A stretch of 11,112 nucleotides of DNA from Ichthyophonus hoferi (lineage: Eukaryota > Opisthokonta > Ichthyosporea > Ichthyophonida > Ichthyophonidae): NCBI GenBank assembly GCA_002751075.1, contig NAOQ01000459.1:48391-59502 (forward strand), read 5' to 3'. The notes beneath the pieces are model-generated. The model was given only the letters and a program-made list of their open reading frames with translations. It was not told the origin of the DNA and ran no database searches. Shown here piece by piece: positions 1 through 6,640 of the stretch. The translations under genes were made by a program, and so were the position numbers. Numbering within the stretch: position 1 is the first letter of the stretch; the number at the start of each line of letters is the position of its first letter.

Positions 1-17
1 ATATATATATATATATA
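1..17. repeat. (AT)n tract just downstream of the SNIP1 stop codon
   Basis: A pure AT dinucleotide run starting at the window edge, a few bases 3' of the stop codon on the gene strand, so probably in the 3' UTR. No polyadenylation signal is visible because the window ends here. Confidence 0.85.
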
Positions 18-21
18 ATGT

Positions 22-196
22 TTATTCATCATCAACAGCCGATGTATCCATCTCATCAAACATCACTACATATTCCCTTGTACTCATTCCAAACTTTACC
101 ACATCTTTCTCTTTTAACTCGTAATATCTCCTTGCTTCTAGTTTCTTGCCATTAAGGAAACTGCCATTGGCACTCTCAAGATCGATTAGGTAAGGT
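22..196 (-). CDS. SNIP1: SNIP1 exon 6: C-terminal FHA half and stop
   Basis: The acceptor is TATCCTACAG| at 197. It codes for residues 240-296 (PYLIDLESANGSFLNGKK, then RRYYELKEKDVVKFG, then an acidic tail) and ends in TAA at 24-22. Asn249-Gly250 and Asn254 are the remaining FHA signature positions. The open frame continues upstream of 196, but that part only translates the intron repeat. Confidence 0.95.
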
Positions 197-896
197 CTGT
201 AGGATAGTATATAGGATAGTATGTAGGATATGTAGAATAGTATATAGTATAGTATGTATGATAGTATATAGTATAGTATGTAGGATAGTACAGTATGTGT
301 GCGAAAATAGACGCAAAGAAAGAGAGAATCAAGAGAAAAAGTGAGTGCAATTGACAAAAAAAGATAATATGTATATACATACACATATATCTATATAGAT
401 CGGCGTATTAGATATAGATTGTACACCCATAAGAAGTGAGCAATGAAAATAATGACGTAGCAAGGGGATGTGCATACCAATAATTAAAGTATATATTTAT
501 TATATTTATGTCTTTGTTTCTATTGGTTCTCCCTCCTTTAAATATGTAGCCCTATCTTCCGCCCTAAATATATATAGCTACTAATCACACTAAGAAAAAG
601 TTCGTGATGCTATTGGTCATAAGATTATATAATGATTTCATTTGGGGTACCCATCTTTCACCTTTACTTGTATAGAATCATGATATAATCATACAACTCA
701 TAACATCACAGGATTTATCCTACAGTGCAGTGATTGGTAGTTATATATAAGCTATAATTACCTAGTACGTCGACCAGTCATTCCTGTATCCTTGGTATAT
801 TGTACCTGACGGTATTGGATGGCTGCATGTTGCTTAGAGCACGAGGGGTGGTCTAGGGGGATATCGGCTACCTATATATGGTAGGTAGGTATGACG

Positions 897-932
<36 letters not shown>

Positions 933-3900
933 ATCTTTAGCTTATAAATGTGAAGCACTACCATACTACCAAAGAAGTCTATCATAAAGCTTGTAATAAG
1001 ATAGAAATAGTCCAAAGAGGTAGTTTTTTGCAAAACATAAATAAAGAATGTGTAATTAATTAAATGATTAAGATGCGTGAGAGAGAATATTTACCTTTCG
1101 TTCACGGCCCAATAAGTAGCAGCTTTGTCTGTGAATTGATAAAGGATCTAATTGAAAGATATAGTCAGGATACACATATACCTACCTACATATATATATA
1201 TATATACACCTACATGCATACCCAGCTACTTATCCAACCTACCTACACACATACATACATGCACACCTACATAGATATATATATATAGCTTTATAGATGT
1301 AGGAAAAAATCTCACAAGACAACAATTAAAACATAAAAGAGTGTTAAGCCAACCTACCTAATACCTGTTCTCCTTTAAAAACAAATAGTTTCCAGTGTCT
1401 CTTTGGTTTTCTTGCCTCGTCTGGTTCGGCGTATTTGAGGATAACTCCCTATATGATAGTATGTAGGATAGTATGAAGAATCGTATATAAGATAATATGT
1501 AGGATAGTGCATACGATAGTATATAGGACAGTATGCAGAATAGTATATAGAATAATATGTAGAATAGTGTGTAGAATAATACGTAGGGTAGTATATAAGA
1601 TAATATGTAGGATAGTATGTAGGATAATATATAGGAAAATACGTAGAATAGTATGTATGATAGCCAATAGTATTCATGTTTGAGTAGAATGGTTTATTTT
1701 GAAGCAATAGATTAGGGATAATATATCACTCAATATTAATATCAAAATCTTAATGGTTTTAACCAGCCAGTTATAAGAAAAACATGAAACACTCTAATCA
1801 GTATAAAACATAATTTCAATTAATTATCCAATCCCATCCTACTTGGTATTGGTTCTGTGTTTCTGCAAGCTTTCCAGTTGTCTCAAAGTTAGGTTTTACT
1901 TTCTCCGTAACCTCCTCCTCATCACTGCCATCTCCCCTAGGAACCAACTCTCAATCATTATAAAGACCGACGTTACTATTTGTCATAAGTAATAAGTTCG
2001 TAGTAGTGACGTCATTGTAAATGAGTAATGTCACCTAAGTGGTAAATGTGGGCCAATTGTATGTCACATACAGATGCACCTAGGCTGTGGCAAGACGTAT
2101 TTGCAATAACTGTAATGTATTGATAATATAATTCGATGTTTAGCTCAGGCTATCCTGACCACACGTAAAATATGCCAACAGGACTCAGATGTGTTCGGAA
2201 GGAGGGGTTTTAAGGCCCGTATATATTCTGTAGTTGTAGTGTAGGTTTAATGTTTAATAGAGTATTGGAGCTTGTGTCTCATCTAGACCTGTTGCAGTTG
2301 TAGGATACTAGAATGAAATACCTGTTATCCATCTCTGATTGCTTTCACATTAGTAATTAGTTAATTATGGGTTAAAGATAGGTAGATTAGCATAGCTATA
2401 AATGGTTATTATGATTTTTAGTCCCAGAGCATTATTTTCAATGTCATTGATCCTATCTGCCATTGGCTAATAATCATGTGAATCATTATCTTCTTATTGG
2501 GTCCTAATAATGTATATTAGTCCTCTAAGGCACATATGTAAACCAATCATATGGCCAAGATCGGTTATAAAACTAGATCAGTATGTGTTGTGCTTCCATT
2601 TATGGTAAATATGGTAGATACCTAAAAGGGTAATGACATATGGTATCAAGATTATTAAAACTTATGATGCAGGATTGAAAAGCCACAACCAATAAGAGAT
2701 AGAAGAACCAGGGCTAAAAAATCTATAGACCAATAGAAAACAGAAAACCGATATAACCATATAAAATCGGGCCAATGAGGTTCCAGCTATGCTTCTGACT
2801 ATGCATCGGGAACTATATTAAAACATTAAATAATTGATAATTAGTTGCTATCAAGTTGGCTGTAATTCGGCCATATAATGACATGTTCCTTACAACCAGC
2901 CACAAACCATTAAGTAGATCAAGTAGGTAGGCATAAATTCATTGTAATTAATTAAAGTTGATCCAACCCTTAGAGGTCAGATGATTTATTCCTAACCATT
3001 AATTGGTTGGCATCCCTCCCCTGCCCTCCTATTTACTACATATGGTTGGATGGAGCTAATTAGAAGAGAGAGATGGGGGGAGAGAGAGGGAGAAGGAGAT
3101 AAAGAGAGAGAAAAACAGAAAGAAATATATATATATCATTAATAATTCACCCACCCCTGTTGTCCTTTCCCATACTCTATCATATCTTCAGCGGGATGAC
3201 GTGGTTGTTCCCTGGGAGAAATAATGATTCATTTAACGCATCAATCACAACCACTCGCTAAACTGTGGATCTTGATCATGTGTATAGAATAGCATAATGG
3301 GATGATAGTATGAGAGAGGATGTATTATAACAATATAGTATAACGATATAATAGTATGATGGTATAATAATAAGATAGCATAACAGTATGTTATGATAGC
3401 CTGATAGTAAGAAAGAATGCAGGATCATATGATAGTATAATAATGTAATGTAATAGCATTTATCTATAATAGTAAGTATATGTGTGTACATACAATAGCA
3501 TAAGTCTAGTATTGCCATATTGTCCACCTATCTACATTCCATATTCATATTATATTATATTATCTAGGCCTGCCCAACTATCTATCTCCTCCCTCTTACG
3601 CTCTCTTAGTAGACACGACATGTCCACTTGATGTTTTTCCATTCTCTGTTTTATCTTCCTTATTTCCCCTTCCTTCATTAAGATGGCTACCTCTTTCTCT
3701 GTCATGTCCGGGCCTTTCTCTCTCTATATCTCTAACTCTCTCTCTCTCTCTTCTTCCGTTCTTTTCGTCCTCTCTATCTCTTTCTCTATATCTTTCTCTC
3801 TTTCTATACATATCACTCTCTTTCCCTCTCTCCTCCCCTCTCTCTCTTTGTCTTTCTCTTTCCCTATCTCTACTCCTATCCTCTTCCCGTCTGTATCTAT

Positions 3901-3967
3901 ATCCCTCTCTTTCTCTCTCTATATGCTTATCCCTATCCCTTCGTGATTCTCCGTTCTTCTCTTCCAT
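22..3967 (-). CDS. SNIP1: SNIP1/Pml1-type FHA-domain protein, RES spliceosome complex subunit (six exons, complete)
   Basis: The coding exons are 3967-3600, 1936-1843, 1448-1358, 1147-1095, 871-762 and 196-22; all introns are GT-AG, and the exons join in phase to 891 nt (296 residues plus TAA). Residues 1-123 are a disordered Arg/Glu/Asp tract, about a quarter Arg. Residues 135-144 (KVKPNFETTG) match the conserved lead-in of the family. The FHA domain fills about 165-285, with G198-R199, S214-K-Q-H217 and N249-G250...N254, the usual phosphothreonine-binding positions. A short acidic tail ends the protein. Known for the family: human SNIP1 and yeast Pml1 act in the nucleus in the RES complex with Bud13 and Snu17/RBMX2 on the activated spliceosome; animal SNIP1 was also described as a Smad partner, and plant DAWDLE is the homologue. 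The length is shorter than human SNIP1 (about 400 residues), mainly in the N-terminal tract. The start is the first ATG of the charged exon, just downstream of a CCAAT/TA-rich stretch. Confidence 0.95.
197..761 (-). other. Intron 5 of SNIP1 (565 nt): contents
   Basis: Besides the 12-bp repeat at its 3' end it holds three ATTGG (CCAAT) motifs at 522-526, 612-616 and 733-737 and a TGACGT core at 453-458. The rest is AT-rich sequence in which I see no gene. Confidence 0.65.
198..300. repeat. 12-bp tandem repeat, copy A (intron 5 of SNIP1, against the acceptor)
   Basis: About eight degenerate copies of a 12-bp unit, GGATAGTATGTA or GGATAGTATATA on the plus strand (TACATACTATCC on the transcribed strand). 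One shortened unit lies near 228-235. The last unit on the gene strand supplies the TATCCTACAG acceptor of exon 6. The array translates as Tyr-rich YPTY-like peptides, which are not a protein. Confidence 0.85.
762..871 (-). CDS. SNIP1: SNIP1 exon 5: SxxH motif of the FHA domain
   Basis: The acceptor is CATATATAG| and the donor ACTAG|GTAATTATAG. It codes for residues 203-238, beginning VADIPLDHPSCSKQHAAIQY. Ser214 and His217 are the FHA SxxH pair. The segment after it (QVQYTKDTGMTGRR) corresponds to the variable loop before the RVKPYIIDL strand of homologues. It ends with two bases of codon 239. Confidence 0.94.
892..899. promoter_or_regulatory. CRE/ATF palindrome TGACGTCA (intron 4)
   Basis: An exact match to the full cAMP-response-element/ATF octamer, directly next to the (AT)n tract of intron 4. 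Function is unproven; bZIP binding is inferred from the consensus only. Confidence 0.35.
899..927. repeat. (AT)n microsatellite in intron 4 of SNIP1
   Basis: About 14 AT dinucleotides directly abut a TGACGTCA palindrome at 892-899. The tract lies 28-56 nt upstream of the exon 5 acceptor on the gene strand. Confidence 0.9.
1095..1147 (-). CDS. SNIP1: SNIP1 exon 4: IHRQS and GR motif of the FHA domain
   Basis: A 53-nt exon between acceptor TTTCAATTAG| and donor AAG|GTAAATATT. It codes for PLSIHRQSCYLLGRERK (residues 186-202). The Gly-Arg pair is the invariant FHA start of the phosphopeptide-binding surface. Too short to appear in an open-frame scan, but identity is clear from the motif and from phase on both sides. 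Confidence 0.93.
1148..1357. repeat. Intron 3 of SNIP1: CTAC/CATA repeats and (TA)n
   Basis: This 210-nt intron is mostly simple sequence: CCTACCTA tracts, (TA)n at 1189-1206 and 1274-1287, and CATACATACAT runs near 1249-1260. On the transcribed strand the CCTAC tracts read GTAGGT, the same hexamer as the donor used at 1357-1352. Confidence 0.75.
1358..1448 (-). CDS. SNIP1: SNIP1 exon 3: first FHA strands
   Basis: Acceptor ATATAG| at 1449 is followed by GGA-GTT-ATC. It codes for residues 155-184 (GVILKYAEPDEARKPKRHWK, then LFVFKGEQVL), matching GVVIKYxEPPEARxPKxRWRLYxFK of the family. The donor placed by phase is TTAG|GTAGGT at 1357; it leaves one base that joins AT of exon 4 to make Asp185. 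A competing donor, CAG|GTATTAG at 1364, would break the frame. Confidence 0.92.
1449..1665. repeat. 12-bp tandem repeat, copy B (intron 2 of SNIP1, against the acceptor)
   Basis: About 18 degenerate copies of the same 12-bp unit as at 198-300. On the plus strand they alternate GGATAGTATGTA, GGATAATATATA and GAATAGTATGTA. The array fills the 3' half of intron 2 and runs up to the exon 3 acceptor at 1449-1450. Orientation relative to the gene is the same as in copy A. Confidence 0.87.
1843..1936 (-). CDS. SNIP1: SNIP1 exon 2: acidic linker and KPNF motif
   Basis: The acceptor GGTTCCTAG| precedes G-GGA-GAT. The first base completes codon 123 begun in exon 1 (GC+G). It codes for residues 124-154, including DEEE and KPNFETTGKLAE, which correspond to the conserved KPNF..SGKLAE segment ahead of the FHA core. 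The donor is CAA|GTAGGATGG, phase 0. Confidence 0.9.
2007..2014. promoter_or_regulatory. CRE/ATF palindrome TGACGTCA (intron 1)
   Basis: The second exact TGACGTCA octamer, 71 nt upstream of the exon 2 acceptor on the gene strand. Function is unproven. Confidence 0.35.
2460..2775 (+). promoter_or_regulatory. Cluster of CCAAT boxes and TATAAAA motifs inside SNIP1 intron 1
   Basis: Six CCAAT/ATTGG motifs lie at about 2462, 2496, 2543, 2688, 2730 and 2772. TATAAAA occurs at 2566-2572, 19 nt after a CCAAT, and again at 2760-2766. Base composition predicts fewer than one CCAAT in this length, so the patch is locally enriched. What it would drive is unknown. Confidence 0.3.
3061..3127. repeat. Purine-only tract (GA-rich) in intron 1
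   Basis: Nearly uninterrupted plus-strand purines (GAGAGA, GGGGGG, GGGAGAAGGAG, GAGAGAG) spanning about 65 nt, followed by (AT)n at 3125-3136. On the transcribed strand it is a long pyrimidine tract. Confidence 0.85.
3285..3475. repeat. Diverged GATAGTAT repeat in intron 1 of SNIP1
   Basis: A looser array of GATAGTATGA, GATAGCATAA and ATAGTATAAC units. It resembles a decayed relative of the 12-bp repeats in introns 2 and 5 and has the same orientation. Here it lies near the 5' end of intron 1, roughly 125-315 nt from the donor, not at an acceptor. Periodicity is much poorer, so common origin is an inference. Confidence 0.5.
3600..3967 (-). CDS. SNIP1: SNIP1 exon 1: start codon and Arg/Glu-rich N-terminus
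   Basis: This exon codes for residues 1-122 plus two bases of codon 123. It is dominated by RER, RDR and RRE dipeptide runs typical of the disordered N-terminus of SNIP1 homologues. The donor is AGAGC|GTAAGAG at 3599; reading on gives TAA two codons later, so splicing is needed. The opposite strand reads as a Ser/Phe/Leu open frame, which is only the shadow of the purine-rich codons. Confidence 0.88.
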
Positions 3968-3990
3968 TATAAAGTATTTTTTTAATAACC

Positions 3991-4022
3991 TTATATATAT
4001 ATATATATATATATAGTATTGG
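3991..4022 (-). promoter_or_regulatory. Candidate SNIP1 core promoter: CCAAT followed by a TATATA tract
   Basis: On the gene strand a CCAAT (4022-4018) is followed at once by about 12 TA dinucleotides (4015-3991), which end 23 nt before the ATG at 3967. If the tract serves as a TATA element the 5' leader would be only about 20 nt. A spliced upstream leader exon cannot be excluded. Confidence 0.35.
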
Positions 4023-4372
4023 TTATTATAAATAAGTGTAAAATAATACGTAGCATATATAATATAATTTATTATAATTTATATCGATAATCTACTACAT
4101 TCCTATTCCACGCTTGCAACGGCTCATACAATGACCTTACATGTGCATGTTTTGGCAGGATATTTATATATTAACACAGATTTCATTATTATTGTAAATA
4201 AATATATTCAAAGTTTTCATGCAATCGGTCTTTAAATTAAACATAGAAATATTTAGAATATTAGAGTATTTCATGGCGTTTTCATGATTAAATTTCTATT
4301 CATTGGTTTAATATGCGTGTTTCTTGCTACATACTGCCACATATTAATTTAGCATGCTGTTATTGTTAATAT

Positions 4373-4395
4373 AATAATAATAATAATAATAATAA
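4373..4395. repeat. (TAA)n microsatellite
   Basis: About eight ATA/TAA trinucleotides in the intergenic region. A plain simple repeat with no associated gene. Confidence 0.85.
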
Positions 4396-4633
4396 ATATA
4401 ACAAGAATAATATTATTTATAATAATAAGAATAGTAAAACTTTATGCCTAAAGATAGTATAACAAACATAACATAATGCCATCATATTATATCTTAAATA
4501 TTTTATTTTTCAGCATTAGTATAAAATTAAGCTACTATGTATTTAAATCACAAAAGGTCAATTCCAGACTTAACTCTTGTAATCAATTAACATTAGAATC
4601 GGCCCCCATGAATCAATATGCGGATGGTAGTTA

Positions 4634-4682
4634 ATCAGCAATCAACTATAATACTGCTGATGAAAACTCTCACTGATGAGAG
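4634..4682. other. Pair of small inverted repeats
   Basis: TCAGCA at 4634-4639 pairs with TGCTGA at 4655-4660. CTCTCA at 4667-4672 pairs with TGAGAG at 4677-4682 around a CTGA loop. Both stems are perfect but short (6 bp), so chance is a real possibility. Confidence 0.35.
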
Positions 4683-5257
4683 GATAGCCCATAATACATA
4701 TCTGAATAAAATTAAGACACTTGGTTCCTTAAAAACCAATCGAATTAATTTCTAGCTAGATTAATTGGATGTTCACTTACACAAACGAATAGGTTCATGG
4801 TAACTTTACTATTGATACGAAATAACTACCGCTATATTTAATATTCTCCATCAAGTTGTGTGTATCTTAACAGAGTTATGAGCCCGAAGCGTGTTCACGG
4901 CCTGGAGTTAATGCTATTTGTATTGTAGTTAAATCCAGACATGAGTGCAATTGTTTGTGAAAGGCGTATGTGCAGAACGGTATGCTACACATAGGAAGAA
5001 AGATATTAAATATGGTTTTTGGATAAACCCGAATGTAGCCATATATAATGAGCTGTTTTGAAAATGAAAAATAGAGTAGGTCATGGTGATATCCTAAGTA
5101 CGGGAAAATAATTTCTTCAAGCATACAAAAAGATTTTGTGGGGAACTGTCACAGTACATGATAGTTATAAAAATAAGAACATTTGAAGCAAGCATAACTA
5201 CTTGGTGCATAATAAGCAACTGCAAGATACTCTTATCTTATAACTTGCATAAGTGGT

Positions 5258-5302
5258 CCAATGATGTGGTGTGACGTCCTAAACGTGTCAGCAGCTATAA
5301 AA
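5258..5302 (+). promoter_or_regulatory. Orphan promoter-like cluster: CCAAT, CRE-like TGACGTCC, TATAAAA
   Basis: CCAAT (5258-5262), TGACGTCC (5272-5279) and TATAAAA (5296-5302) occur in the order and spacing of a classical metazoan promoter on the plus strand, followed by a locally GC-richer stretch. A second TGACGT lies at 5419-5424. No plus-strand gene is recognisable downstream; the next coding sequence is the zinc-finger gene on the opposite strand. Confidence 0.35.
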
Positions 5303-5737
5303 TGTGCAGGCCAGCTGCACACAAGCATCCTTCCAGGGCTAATCATATATATCTCCAAAAAACCACAAAATAGTGCAGTGCACATTTAGCATATTATATT
5401 GGTCTGTTAATTGTAATGTGACGTAGGGTTCGTAAAAAATAAAATAAACAAATTAATAATACGTTTATAATCATTAGACAACATTTTAATCAAATTTTAA
5501 AAAATAAATAATAAAAATTGGAAATCTGATAGGAAGCCACGGGGAAATGTAACTAACCTGAGGTATTTCGATCCTTGTCTCACAGTAAGACTAAAATAAT
5601 AAATAACCTATTATAATATTTATACAAAAATCCAAATATAAATGCTTATAAAACTGGCATAAAACTGCAAAAACAATTCAATAAAAGGTATATCGACAGG
5701 ATGAGAGTTGTTCTTAAGTGTCTTAACTTATCCATGA

Positions 5738-6640
5738 CTAGTAATTGGAACTAATATCATGAAATGGATTCCATATACGGCTAATAATAGGCCGGTTGTT
5801 AGTGTTAGGACTCTTAGATGATGGCGATTCACGTATCTTGCCGTCATCACCTACTATATATGGTGATGATTGTTTGCTATATTGTTCCTTATATTCACTT
5901 TCTGGACGGACGTCTCTCGAAAAAGGTTGCAAATGATCAGTTGAATGTGGATGTAAAAGATATCTGTCCCCACAATTCAATCCCTTGTCAGTTGTTCCGA
6001 AATATCTTGCAGATTCTGCTTGCGATGAAGTCGGAAAAAAACCCACTGTTGTAGAAGTATGACTATATGGAGAGAAGTAATTGCTATGTGAATGTAGACT
6101 GTGAAGAGGCAGTGGGGGTGGGGGTGGGGTTGAGCGAGGATAGCAAGGATAATAGTTATGACAAACTGTAGCCTTTATGTGGCTTGGTGCAGTGGTTCCT
6201 TCATTACTATATCCATGTGTTGCGTCTTGCATATTTTCAAGCTTGTGTACATGCGACTGTCTATATGAACTGTCCTGGTAATCGTCGTAAGAATGACTTC
6301 GTTGGTGAGAGGATGCAAAGGGATTTGAAAGCTGTTGCATATGGTATGGAATAGAGTGCCTACCTATCTCTGTATGGTTGGGTGGTAGTGATGGGTGTGA
6401 GGAGGTTGCACTAATATCCGTCATTTCAATAGATCCACTTCTTTGCTGTAATTTAGTGTACTCGCAATTGTGCTCAGGAGGTTTTATGTAAGACATGGCT
6501 AGAGGTATTGAACTAGGGACAGGCATGTCTGGAGATGATTGGCAAACATGTTTAATTCTTTGGTGCAAGTTGAGGGCTCGTTTGCTTCCATAAGCCCTAT
6601 CACATGGACCAATGTTGCAGATAAAATTACGTGTAAGCTC
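5738..6640 (-). CDS. Zinc-finger gene, last exon: C2H2 finger and tail
   Basis: Acceptor CCAACATAG| at 6641 precedes GAG-CTT-ACA. There are 300 codons and then TAG at 5740-5738. The finger begins ELTRNFIC within the first eight codons, so the conserved part depends on the inferred splice. The remainder is an open 276-codon stretch, far longer than chance at this base composition. The plus-strand frame at 5818-6054 is its shadow. Confidence 0.82.
   Translation of the reverse strand, partial: ELTRNFICNIGPCDRAYGSKRALNLHQRIKHVCQSSPDMPVPSSIPLAMSYIKPPEHNCEYTKLQQRSGSIEMTDISATSSHPSLPPNHTEIGRHSIPYHMQQLSNPFASSHQRSHSYDDYQDSSYRQSHVHKLENMQDATHGYSNEGTTAPSHIKATVCHNYYPCYPRSTPPPPPLPLHSLHSHSNYFSPYSHTSTTVGFFPTSSQAESARYFGTTDKGLNCGDRYLLHPHSTDHLQPFSRDVRPESEYKEQYSKQSSPYIVGDDGKIRESPSSKSPNTNNRPIISRIWNPFHDISSNY

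Larger units (their letters stand above)
1937..3599 (-). other. Intron 1 of SNIP1 (1663 nt): contents
   Basis: The longest intron of the gene. From the 3' end on the gene strand it holds a TGACGTCA site (2007-2014), two short plus-strand open frames (2046-2123 and 2116-2244, unidentified), a CCAAT/TATA-rich patch (2460-2775), a purine tract (3061-3127) and the diverged GATAGTAT array (3285-3475). No further SNIP1 exon is needed, because exons 1 and 2 join in phase and match the family order. Confidence 0.7.
3968..5737. other. Intergenic region between SNIP1 and the zinc-finger gene
   Basis: This is 1.77 kb of AT-rich DNA. It holds (TAA)n at 4373-4395, two small hairpins at 4634-4682, a TCTAGCTAGA palindrome at 4751-4760 and a promoter-like cluster at 5258-5302. 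The 3' flank of the zinc-finger gene has an ATTAAA on the gene strand at about 5490-5485, a possible polyadenylation signal 250 nt past the stop. I see no convincing gene. Confidence 0.55.

Noticed and set aside
186-386. Tyr-rich YPTY/SYIL open frames over the repeat, including the upstream half of the 22-384 frame
   Set aside because: They only translate the 12-bp tandem repeat of intron 5; the real exon begins at 196 after the TACAG acceptor.
1064-1288. Plus-strand 74-residue frame
   Set aside because: It overlaps exon 4 antisense and then runs into TACA/TATA repeats.
198-1665. CRISPR-like array
   Set aside because: The units are contiguous degenerate 12-mers without spacers, inside introns of a eukaryotic gene.
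1375-1707. 110- and 72-residue minus-strand frames of Tyr/Ile repeats
   Set aside because: They translate the intron 2 repeat array; only 1358-1448, partly in another frame, is coding, with full FHA-family similarity.
3276-3527. Minus-strand 83-residue Ile/Leu/Tyr frame
   Set aside because: It translates the diverged GATAGTAT repeat of intron 1.
3683-3946. Plus-strand Ser/Phe/Leu-rich frame
   Set aside because: It is the antisense shadow of the Arg/Glu-rich exon 1 of SNIP1.
4657-4687. Hammerhead ribozyme, suggested by two CTGATGA cores
   Set aside because: No GAAA follows the intervening stem and the stems required around the core are absent; only 6-bp hairpins remain.
4876-5124. Minus-strand 82-residue frame rich in aromatic residues
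   Set aside because: One or two frames of this length are expected by chance at this base composition. I see no domain and no convincing splice or promoter context.
5818-6054. Plus-strand 78-residue frame
   Set aside because: It is antisense to the long open zinc-finger exon and has no recognisable domain.
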